Below, piece after piece: positions 1 through 5,923 of a stretch of DNA of 7,048 nt. A program made the translations under genes and the position numbers. The notes under the pieces are model-generated. The model was not told where the DNA came from and did no database searches. It saw only the letters and a list, made by a program, of their open reading frames with translations. Position 1 is the stretch's first letter. The number at the start of each line of letters is the position of its first letter. Source of the stretch: JASMHC01 sp964453855 (GTDB taxonomy: Bacteria > Pseudomonadota > Alphaproteobacteria > Rhodobacterales > Rhodobacteraceae); assembly GCA_964453855.1 (NCBI GenBank), contig CAYVRN010000100.1:1-7048 (forward strand), in the 5' to 3' direction.

Positions 1-61
1 TGCCCCCTCCCCTTGCATGTACATATTGCACCTTGAAATTATCTCAGAAAACATTCGGAAT

Positions 62-102
62 TTGACATGGTGCTTGACATGAGTCATGGAACATACGATT
101 CT
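62..102 (+). promoter_or_regulatory. Possible upstream sigma70-type promoter with duplicated -35 box
   Basis: TTGACA, a perfect -35 consensus, occurs at 62-67 and again at 74-79. From the second copy, a 17-base spacer leads to GATTCT at 97-102, which matches TATAAT at only three of six positions. The first copy has no convincing -10 at normal spacing (CATGGA at 85-90). Alphaproteobacterial promoters often have poor -10 boxes, so this is possible but weak. A transcript from here would have a leader of roughly 270 bases before mreB and would include the possible fold at 145-234. Confidence 0.3.
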
Positions 103-121
103 CCTATTTAAGGAACATACG
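62..121. repeat. Cluster of short direct repeats
   Basis: Two exact direct repeats sit side by side. TTGACATG occurs at 62-69 and 74-81, a 12-base period. GGAACATACG occurs at 88-97 and 112-121, a 24-base period. Between them CATGA-G-TCATG (78-88) is a short inverted repeat. The repeats surround the candidate upstream promoter, which is the arrangement expected of binding sites for a regulator. No known operator was recognised. The repeats themselves are seen directly; a regulatory role is inference. Confidence 0.6.
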
Positions 122-144
122 GGATAACTAATCCGCCTTGTTTT

Positions 145-234
145 CTTGGATTTGTAGGAAGACTCGACCAAGTGCGTACTCTTCGCAGGGTTCCAGTGGT
201 GGACATTGCGTTTGATCTTGTCACTAAATCCAAG
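145..234 (+). other. Possible structured RNA element (three-helix fold)
   Basis: CTTGGATTT (145-153) is exactly complementary to AAATCCAAG (226-234), giving a 9-bp closing helix. Inside it two smaller hairpins can form back to back. The first pairs GGAA (157-160) with TTCC (191-194) and carries an inner TGCG/CGCA stem (173-176/184-187). The second pairs AGTG (195-198) with CACT (222-225) and ACA (203-205) with TGT (219-221). Together they make a three-way junction, which could be a leader element or small RNA. It matches no riboswitch or sRNA family I recognise, and a 9-bp inverted repeat in a region this size can arise by chance. Confidence 0.2.
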
Positions 235-300
235 CAGCACAACGCTCAAATAGATATATGACGACGGCAAAAACACGCTGAAATCGTCTGCTTATGGCCT

Positions 301-328
301 TTCACATTGATATCTCCCAACTTATAAA
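301..328 (+). promoter_or_regulatory. Likely mreB operon promoter
   Basis: TTCACA (301-306) matches the TTGACA -35 consensus at five of six positions. After a 16-base spacer, TATAAA (323-328) matches the TATAAT -10 consensus at five of six. This is the best promoter-like pair in the flank and faces mreB. Transcription would start near 335, leaving a leader of about 48 bases. That leader opens with a small hairpin, GGTCT (336-340) pairing with AGACC (351-355) around a G-rich loop. No promoter-like gap exists between the six downstream genes, so this region probably drives them all. Confidence 0.5.
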
Positions 329-382
329 GGCATCCGGTCTGGGGGAACAAAGACCACTTGGGGATTCGGAGTACGCGCGCGA

Positions 383-1429
383 ATGGCACTATTCGGTGAA
401 ATCGGGGGATTTTTCTCTCAGGACATGGCAATCGACCTAGGGACCGCGAACACGCTGGTCTATGTGAAAGGCCGCGGGGTAATCCTTTCGGAGCCGTCTG
501 TGGTGGCCTATCACGTCAAGGATGGTGTCAAGAAAGTTCTCGCCGTGGGCGAGGATGCCAAGCTGATGCTGGGCCGGACACCGGGCAGCATCGAAGCGAT
601 CCGGCCAATGCGCGAAGGGGTGATTGCCGACTTCGACGTGGCTGAAGAGATGATCAAGCACTTCATCCGCAAGGTTCACAAGCGCACAACCTTCTCGAAG
701 CCGAAGATTATTGTCTGCGTCCCACATGGCGCGACACCCGTTGAAAAACGCGCGATCCGCCAGTCGGTTCTTGGCGCAGGGGCCCGCAAGGCCGGTTTGA
801 TTGCAGAGCCCATTGCCGCAGCGATTGGTGCGGGCATGCCGATCACCGATCCAACTGGGAACATGGTCGTCGATATCGGTGGTGGAACGACCGAAGTGGC
901 AGTTCTGTCATTGGGCGACATCGTGTACGCCCGCTCGGTCCGTGTCGGTGGTGACCGCATGGACGAGTCGATTATTTCCTATCTACGCCGCCAGCAAAAC
1001 CTGTTGGTAGGTGAAGCCACCGCCGAGCGGATCAAAACCTCGATCGGGACGGCGCGGATGCCCGACGATGGGCGCGGCGCATCGATGATGATCCGCGGGC
1101 GTGATCTTCTGAACGGCGTCCCGAAAGAGGTCGAGATTTCTCAGGCGCAGATCGCCGAAGCATTGAACGAACCGGTTCAAGCAATTTGCGAGGCGGTGAT
1201 GACCGCGCTGGAAGCCACCCCACCCGATCTGGCAGCCGATATTGTCGACCGCGGCGTCATGCTAACAGGCGGTGGTGCATTGCTAGGCGATCTGGATCTG
1301 GCGTTGCGCGAACAAACCGGACTGGCCATTTCGGTTGCCGATGAGTCGCTCAATTGCGTTGCTCTGGGCACCGGAAAAGCGCTTGAATACGAAAAACAGC
1401 TGCGCCACGTCATCGACTACGACAGCTAA
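383..1429 (+). CDS. mreB: Rod shape-determining protein MreB (bacterial actin)
   Basis: MreB is an ATP-binding actin homologue. It forms membrane-bound antiparallel filaments in the cytoplasm that direct side-wall peptidoglycan synthesis. The 348-residue product has the usual MreB length (E. coli about 347). The actin-fold motifs are intact and in order: phosphate-1 loop DLGTANT (18-24), EPIAAAIGAG (142-151), phosphate-2 loop VVDIGGGTTE (162-171) and the adenosine motif TGGGALL (295-301). Residues 1-14 (MALFGEIGGFFSQD) form the short hydrophobic, amphipathic N-terminus typical of membrane-binding MreB, which supports the ATG at 383. A modest GGAG at 368-371 lies 11 bases upstream, a little far. 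It is first in the operon and followed by mreC after 28 bases. The sequence shows no defects, and identification is secure. Confidence 0.98.
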   Translation: MALFGEIGGFFSQDMAIDLGTANTLVYVKGRGVILSEPSVVAYHVKDGVKKVLAVGEDAKLMLGRTPGSIEAIRPMREGVIADFDVAEEMIKHFIRKVHKRTTFSKPKIIVCVPHGATPVEKRAIRQSVLGAGARKAGLIAEPIAAAIGAGMPITDPTGNMVVDIGGGTTEVAVLSLGDIVYARSVRVGGDRMDESIISYLRRQQNLLVGEATAERIKTSIGTARMPDDGRGASMMIRGRDLLNGVPKEVEISQAQIAEALNEPVQAICEAVMTALEATPPDLAADIVDRGVMLTGGGALLGDLDLALREQTGLAISVADESLNCVALGTGKALEYEKQLRHVIDYDS

Positions 1430-1447
1430 GTTTCCCGCCGTCTGACC

Positions 1448-1460
1448 GGAGGACCCTTTG
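1448..1460 (+). promoter_or_regulatory. Ribosome binding site and TTG start of mreC
   Basis: GGAGGA at 1448-1453 is a near-perfect Shine-Dalgarno sequence and lies four bases before the TTG at 1458. The following codons give the hydrophilic stub and membrane anchor expected of MreC, and there is no nearby in-frame ATG at a sensible place. The strong site together with a weak initiation codon supports TTG as the true start. Confidence 0.8.
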
Positions 1461-2336
1461 GCAAACGGGCGTACGAACAGCGAAGACTATTACCGCCCGA
1501 TCCGCCGGTTGCTGATCGGCATTATCGTGTTTGTCCTGATCCTGCTAACGCTTGTCTGGCGCATCGATAGCCCCCGCGTCGAGCGCTTTCGCATGGCCGT
1601 GATCGATCGGGTGGTCCCGAATTTTGAGTGGGCGATGGCGCCTGTGACCCTGACGTTGAAGATCGTTCGGGACTTTCAAAGCTATCAACGTATTTACGAA
1701 CATAATCAGGAGCTGCGCCGAGAGCTTCAGCAGATGAAAGCGTGGAAGGAAGCGGCCCTCCAGCTTGAGTTGAAAAACGCACGGCTGCTGGATTTGAATA
1801 ACGTACGCCTTGATCCAGACCTGACGTTTATTACGGGCGTCGTTCTAACCGACAGCGGATCGCCGTTCCGGAAATCGGTACTGTTGAACATCGGCGAACG
1901 TGACGGCTTGCGCGAAGGCTGGGCGGCTATGGACGGAATAGGTCTGGTCGGTCGTATTTCGGGTGTAGGGCAGGAAACTGCGCGTGTTCTTTTGCTGACC
2001 GACAATTCAAGCCGCGTGCCTGTCACCATCCAGCCCTCGGGGCAGACCGCCGTTTTAACGGGGAACAATTCGCCCACACCGCTGATCGACTTTCTGGAAA
2101 AGCCCGAGCTTGTCCGCGCGGGTGACCGTGTTGTCACCTCGGGCGATGGCGGGGTGTTTCCCCCCGATTTGCTGGTGGGGCAAGTGGTCGAAGATCGTCA
2201 GGGCCGCTTGGTTGTACGTCCGGCCGCAGATTTCGAGCGTCTTGCGTTTCTGCGGATTTTGCGCAGCGCACCACCGTCGCCGATTGTCGAAGAACACGAT
2301 GTCATCATAGATCAGTTCGAGGGGCTAGGTGGGTAA
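1458..2336 (+). CDS. mreC: Rod shape-determining protein MreC
   Basis: MreC is a bitopic inner-membrane protein with its bulk in the periplasm. It binds and activates PBP2-RodA and links them to MreB through MreD. The 292-residue product has a short cytoplasmic stub, one membrane segment (about 18-34), a periplasmic coiled coil used for dimerisation (about 70-113) and then the double beta-barrel region (about 120-275). Conserved family stretches are GLVGRISGVG (162-171), LLTDNSSRVPV (179-189) and the glycine-rich segment around GDRVVTSGDGG (222-232). Length and order match the family, and the C-terminal tail is short without the proline-rich extension some MreC proteins carry. Its last eight bases overlap mreD. 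Translation starts at TTG after a strong ribosome binding site. Confidence 0.95.
   Translation: MANGRTNSEDYYRPIRRLLIGIIVFVLILLTLVWRIDSPRVERFRMAVIDRVVPNFEWAMAPVTLTLKIVRDFQSYQRIYEHNQELRRELQQMKAWKEAALQLELKNARLLDLNNVRLDPDLTFITGVVLTDSGSPFRKSVLLNIGERDGLREGWAAMDGIGLVGRISGVGQETARVLLLTDNSSRVPVTIQPSGQTAVLTGNNSPTPLIDFLEKPELVRAGDRVVTSGDGGVFPPDLLVGQVVEDRQGRLVVRPAADFERLAFLRILRSAPPSPIVEEHDVIIDQFEGLGG
2319..2331 (+). promoter_or_regulatory. Ribosome binding site and GTG start of mreD inside the end of mreC
   Basis: GAGGGG at 2319-2324 lies four bases before the GTG at 2329, all within the last codons of mreC. The next in-frame ATG is at 2362 and has no good ribosome binding site, so GTG is the preferred start. 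It gives an 8-base overlap with mreC, which would couple translation of the two genes. Confidence 0.65.
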
Positions 2337-2868
2337 TCAAAGCGGACTTCACCTATGGATCATGCGCGCGGCTTACGTGTTGATTTGCTGTGCCTTTCTG
2401 ATCTTTCACCTGATTCCCATCGCCCCTTCTGCGACCTTGGCCTTTTCGCCGGATATGATTTTGTGTCTCACCTTGGCCTGGGTTGCCCGCAGACCGGAAT
2501 ACACACCGATACTGCTGATCGCCTTGATAGGGTTGCTGGCCGATCTTCTGCTCAGCCGCCCGCCCGGGCTTTGGGCGGCACTGATACTTATGCTGTCCGA
2601 ATATATTCGCAATCGCAGCCGACGGATGCGCACAGCCGGATTTTTCTGGGAATGGGTCAGGGTATCTGCAGGCATTGCCGTGATATTTTTTGCCAACCGG
2701 CTTGCGCTTGGTGTGCTGTTGCTCGACGTGCCCCCGTTTAGGGCCAGCCTGATGCAATATGCAGCAACGATTGCCATGTATCCGCTGCTGGTTGCCGTGT
2801 CCTCGGTTGCATTCAGAGTCAGCTATCCAGACATTGGAGACACCCAATCCGATAAAGCGCGCGCATGA
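2329..2868 (+). CDS. mreD: Rod shape-determining protein MreD
   Basis: MreD is a small polytopic inner-membrane protein that joins MreC, and through it PBP2-RodA, to MreB. The 179-residue product is very hydrophobic. Membrane stretches lie at roughly 12-32, 41-53, 59-75, 79-92, 110-131 and 141-163, which fits the five to six segments of the family. LTLAWVARRPEY (47-58), LADLLLSRPPGLWAAL (70-85) and the following Arg-rich loop (EYIRNRSRRMR, 91-101) have the pattern I associate with Rhodobacteraceae MreD. MreD diverges quickly, so position between mreC and mrdA is a large part of the evidence. The start is GTG, and ATG at 2362 (residue 12) is the alternative. The stop TGA is interleaved with the mrdA start in ATGA. 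Confidence 0.9.
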   Translation: MGNQSGLHLWIMRAAYVLICCAFLIFHLIPIAPSATLAFSPDMILCLTLAWVARRPEYTPILLIALIGLLADLLLSRPPGLWAALILMLSEYIRNRSRRMRTAGFFWEWVRVSAGIAVIFFANRLALGVLLLDVPPFRASLMQYAATIAMYPLLVAVSSVAFRVSYPDIGDTQSDKARA

Positions 2869-4784
2869 GAAAACCTGAACGAAATATCGCTGCGGCTCAG
2901 CGCAAAGTGTCCCGCCGATCATTGTTAATTGGCGCGGGTCAGGTGGGGTTTGCCGGTGTGTTACTGGCGCGCATGCGCTTTTTGCAAGTGGACGAGGCCG
3001 ACAAGTACCGCCTTCTGGCCGAAGAGAACCGCATCAATATCCGCCTTATCCCGCCTGCGCGGGGACAGATATTTGACCGCAGCGGCACGCCAATTGCCCT
3101 GAACGAACCCAGCTACCGGATTGTACTGGTGCCAGAAGACGCCGGAGATATCCAAGACAGCATTTCGCGCCTGTCCATGCTGATAGAACTGGATGCCGAA
3201 GACCTGAACCGCGCGATGATCGAGATCGAGCGCAGTCCACCCTTCCTGCCGATCACATTGGCAGATCGTGTTAGTTGGGAAGCCGTGGCCAAGGTTGCCG
3301 CCAATGCAACGGCTTTGCCCGGCATATCGCCCGATGTGGGGCTGTCGCGGCGTTATCCCCTGCACGAAGACTTTGCCCACGCCATCGGCTATGTTGGTCC
3401 GATCAGCGACTATGACCTTGAGCGGATCGAAAACCCGGACCAGTTGCTGCGCATCCCACGCTTTCAGATTGGCAAGGTCGGTGTTGAAAGCAAACTAGAG
3501 GACACGCTGCGCGGCAGGGCTGGCACCAAAAGCGTCGAGGTCAATGCCGTCGGCCGTGTGATGCGCGAGCTGGACAGGCAAGAGGGCGAAAGCGGCGCCG
3601 ATCTTCAGCTGACGCTGGATCACAAACTGCAAACCTATGTCCGCAAGCGACTGGGTGAAGAAAGCGCCAGCGTTGTTGTGATGGACGTCGAAAACGGCGA
3701 CATCCGATCCATCGTATCGTCGCCGGGATTTGACCCCAACCTGTTCGTGCGCGGAATCTCGGTTAGCGAATATGCCAAATTACGCGACAACGAACGCCGT
3801 CCGCTGGCGTCAAAAGCGGTTCAGGACGCCTATCCACCGGGGTCAACATTCAAGATGATCACCGCCTTGGCGGGGCTTGAGAATGGCGTGATCGACAGCA
3901 CGGATACGGTTTATTGCCCCGGCTATATGGAGATCAGCGATCGCAAGTTTTCCTGCTGGAAAAAGGTCGGGCACGGGTCGATGGACCTGAACACCTCGCT
4001 GCGCGAAAGCTGTGACGTATATTACTATGATCTGGCCTTGCAAGTCGGGATCGAGAAAATCACCGAAATGGCCCGTTTGTTCGGACTGGGGGAACGGCAC
4101 GATATTCCGATGTCGGCGATCTCGGAAGGTTTGACCCCGACGAAGGAGTGGAAGCGCACGTATCGGGATGCCGAATGGGTGATCGGCGACAGCGCCAACG
4201 CCGCAATCGGGCAAGGCTATGTTCTGGCCTCGCCGCTGCAATTGGCAGTGATGACCGCCCGTTTGGCCACGGGGCGCAAGGTGACCCCGCGGTTGGTTTC
4301 TAGGATCGGCGATCAAGAGCAACCAAGCGGTGCAGGGGGCGATCTGGGTCTGAACCCCGATAACCTGCGCCAAATCCAGCGGGGCATGTTTGCGGTGTCA
4401 AACCACCGCAAAGGCAGCGCCTATAGTTCGCGCATCGAGGACACCGAAATGCGCATGGCCGGAAAAACCGGCACGGCTCAGGTGCGTAGTACCATTGTGG
4501 ACAACGCCGAGGTGCCTTGGGAACAGCGCGACCACGCATTATTCGTGGCATTTGCCCCGTACGAAAATCCAAAATACGCAGTGGCAGTGGTGGTCGAGCA
4601 TGGTGGGGGCGGTTCATCCACGGCAGCGCCCATAGCAAGGGACGTGATGTTACAGGCCTTGTTCGAGGGCACCCCCCCGCTTGAGGCCTATCCAGAGAAG
4701 GATTGGGACACGATCCGCGAGCGACAGGAACAGATCGACCGCTTCGACGAACGGCCAGACACAGGCGAGCGGGATCAGGCATGA
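2865..4784 (+). CDS. mrdA: Peptidoglycan D,D-transpeptidase PBP2 (elongation-specific)
   Basis: PBP2 is the class B penicillin-binding protein that cross-links side-wall peptidoglycan in the periplasm, working with RodA. The 639-residue product has one N-terminal anchor (about 19-38), then the pedestal/dimerisation region with ARGQIFDRSG (65-74) and the GKxGxE...LRG motif (203-217). The transpeptidase domain carries the three active-site motifs: SxxK as S327-T-F-K330, SxN-type S382-C-D384, and K534-T-G536. Cys351 and Cys364 lie just before the SxN loop and might form a disulfide. The start overlaps the mreD stop in ATGA and has no clear ribosome binding site, so it probably depends on coupling from mreD. 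The N-terminus resembles a twin-arginine signal (S16-R-R-S-L-L21). Also known as pbpA. The 639-residue length is typical. Confidence 0.97.
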   Translation: MRKPERNIAAAQRKVSRRSLLIGAGQVGFAGVLLARMRFLQVDEADKYRLLAEENRINIRLIPPARGQIFDRSGTPIALNEPSYRIVLVPEDAGDIQDSISRLSMLIELDAEDLNRAMIEIERSPPFLPITLADRVSWEAVAKVAANATALPGISPDVGLSRRYPLHEDFAHAIGYVGPISDYDLERIENPDQLLRIPRFQIGKVGVESKLEDTLRGRAGTKSVEVNAVGRVMRELDRQEGESGADLQLTLDHKLQTYVRKRLGEESASVVVMDVENGDIRSIVSSPGFDPNLFVRGISVSEYAKLRDNERRPLASKAVQDAYPPGSTFKMITALAGLENGVIDSTDTVYCPGYMEISDRKFSCWKKVGHGSMDLNTSLRESCDVYYYDLALQVGIEKITEMARLFGLGERHDIPMSAISEGLTPTKEWKRTYRDAEWVIGDSANAAIGQGYVLASPLQLAVMTARLATGRKVTPRLVSRIGDQEQPSGAGGDLGLNPDNLRQIQRGMFAVSNHRKGSAYSSRIEDTEMRMAGKTGTAQVRSTIVDNAEVPWEQRDHALFVAFAPYENPKYAVAVVVEHGGGGSSTAAPIARDVMLQALFEGTPPLEAYPEKDWDTIRERQEQIDRFDERPDTGERDQA

Positions 4785-5920
4785 GTTATCTTGAGTATCG
4801 CATGAAGTCTGTGCCGACGGGGTGGAAAAAGCTTTTGCACCTTCATTGGCCACTGATCCTGATCCTGACGGCGATTGCAGCGATCGGTTTTATGATGCTC
4901 TACTCGGTTGCCGGAGGCAGTTTCACCCCATGGTCCGAAGCCCAGATTCAGCGTTTCGGGATTGGCATTGCAGCCATGATGATCGTGGCCATGACGCCGA
5001 TCTGGTTCTGGCGCAATATGTCCGTGCTGGCCTTTGTGTTCTCACTTGCCCTTCTGGTCTTTGTCGAATTCTTCGGTTCGACCGGCATGGGGGCGCAGCG
5101 ATGGATTGATCTTGGGTTTATGCGGCTGCAGCCTTCGGAAGTGGCAAAAATTGCTTTGGTGATGCTTTTGGCCGCCTATTATGACTGGCTGCCTGTGACC
5201 AAGACCTCGCGGCCTTTGTGGGTGATTGTGCCTGTGCTTATCATTCTGGTGCCTACAGCGATGGTGCTGCGCCAGCCTGATCTTGGAACAGCTCTGTTGC
5301 TGATGATCGCGGGCGGAACGGTTATGTTCGCAGCTGGCGTGCACTGGGCCTATTTCGCGTCCGTTATCGCTGCGGGCGCGGGGGCGATTGCGGCTGTTTT
5401 TGAATCGCGTGGTACATCGTGGCAGTTGCTGGAAAACTACCAGTACCGCCGGATCGACACCTTCCTGAACCCAGCCAGCGATCCGTTAGGTGCGGGGTAT
5501 CACATCACCCAGTCGAAAATTGCGCTTGGATCAGGCGGCTGGACAGGGCGCGGCTTTATGCAGGGCACCCAGACGCGCCTGAACTTTCTGCCGGAAAAGC
5601 ACACCGACTTTATCTTTACCACCTTGGCCGAGGAATTCGGGTTTCTTGGCGCAAGCTCGCTTTTGATGCTGTATATTTTGGTGATCGTCTTCTGCCTGTT
5701 TGCCGCCCTGCGCATGACCGACCGGTTCTCGTCGCTTCTGGTGATCGGCATCAGCATGACGTTTTTCTTGTTCTTCGCCGTCAACATGTCGATGGTGATG
5801 GGGCTGGCGCCGGTTGTCGGTGTACCTTTGCCGCTGGTCAGTTATGGTGGTTCGGCAATGCTGGTGCTTTTGGCCGCTTTCGGGCTGGTGCAAAGCGCCC
5901 ATGTTCACAGACCGAGGTAA
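4781..5920 (+). CDS. rodA: Peptidoglycan glycosyltransferase RodA (SEDS family)
   Basis: RodA is the polytopic SEDS enzyme that polymerises lipid II into glycan strands, in complex with PBP2. I take ATG at 4781, giving 379 residues, because it overlaps the mrdA stop as ATGA and leaves a normal RodA N-terminus. The reading frame is open back to a TTG at 4703, but that would add 26 basic residues lying over the mrdA tail. ATG at 4802 (residue 8) is a lesser alternative. About ten membrane segments are visible (first at 21-43, last at about 350-373). Family motifs present are GAQRWIDLG (104-112), QPSE (117-120), RQPDLGT (164-170), the LPEKHTDF loop (270-277) with D276 matching the essential Asp of E. 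coli RodA, and PLVSYGGSAM (351-360). The upstream ribosome binding site is weak, so coupling to mrdA is likely. Also called mrdB. Confidence 0.96.
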   Translation: MSYLEYRMKSVPTGWKKLLHLHWPLILILTAIAAIGFMMLYSVAGGSFTPWSEAQIQRFGIGIAAMMIVAMTPIWFWRNMSVLAFVFSLALLVFVEFFGSTGMGAQRWIDLGFMRLQPSEVAKIALVMLLAAYYDWLPVTKTSRPLWVIVPVLIILVPTAMVLRQPDLGTALLLMIAGGTVMFAAGVHWAYFASVIAAGAGAIAAVFESRGTSWQLLENYQYRRIDTFLNPASDPLGAGYHITQSKIALGSGGWTGRGFMQGTQTRLNFLPEKHTDFIFTTLAEEFGFLGASSLLMLYILVIVFCLFAALRMTDRFSSLLVIGISMTFFLFFAVNMSMVMGLAPVVGVPLPLVSYGGSAMLVLLAAFGLVQSAHVHRPR

Positions 5921-5923
5921 CGC

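Larger units (their letters stand above)
1..382. other. AT-rich intergenic control region upstream of mreB
   Basis: No gene can be supported in this stretch. It is about 44 % G+C by hand count over 1-360, clearly below the coding region, and no frame shows a recognisable protein. It contains two candidate promoters, a cluster of direct repeats and a possible folded RNA, each listed separately. At the left edge the minus strand is purine-rich (GGGGAGGGGG, complement of 2-11). That would suit the ribosome binding site of a divergent gene starting just outside the window, but nothing inside the window proves such a gene. Confidence 0.8.

Noticed and set aside
17..24. ATGTACAT palindrome
   Set aside because: An 8-base palindrome in AT-rich DNA is expected by chance, and it has no second copy nearby.
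32..57. Heat-shock (RpoH) type promoter: CTTGAAA at 32-38 with CATTCG at 52-57
   Set aside because: The -35 fits well but the -10 is only a partial match, and it is more than 300 bases from mreB.
246..431. 61-residue minus-strand frame over the mreB leader
   Set aside because: It runs across the mreB start and the likely promoter, with no recognisable protein features.
2353..2922. 189-residue open frame on the minus strand across mreD
   Set aside because: It is antisense to a conserved membrane protein gene, and its polar, Gln/Gly/Arg-rich composition mirrors the hydrophobic codons of mreD.
4703..4780. TTG-initiated 26-residue N-terminal extension of RodA
   Set aside because: It lies over the end of mrdA, is highly basic and hydrophilic, and is not found in RodA proteins; the ATGA overlap start at 4781 is far better.
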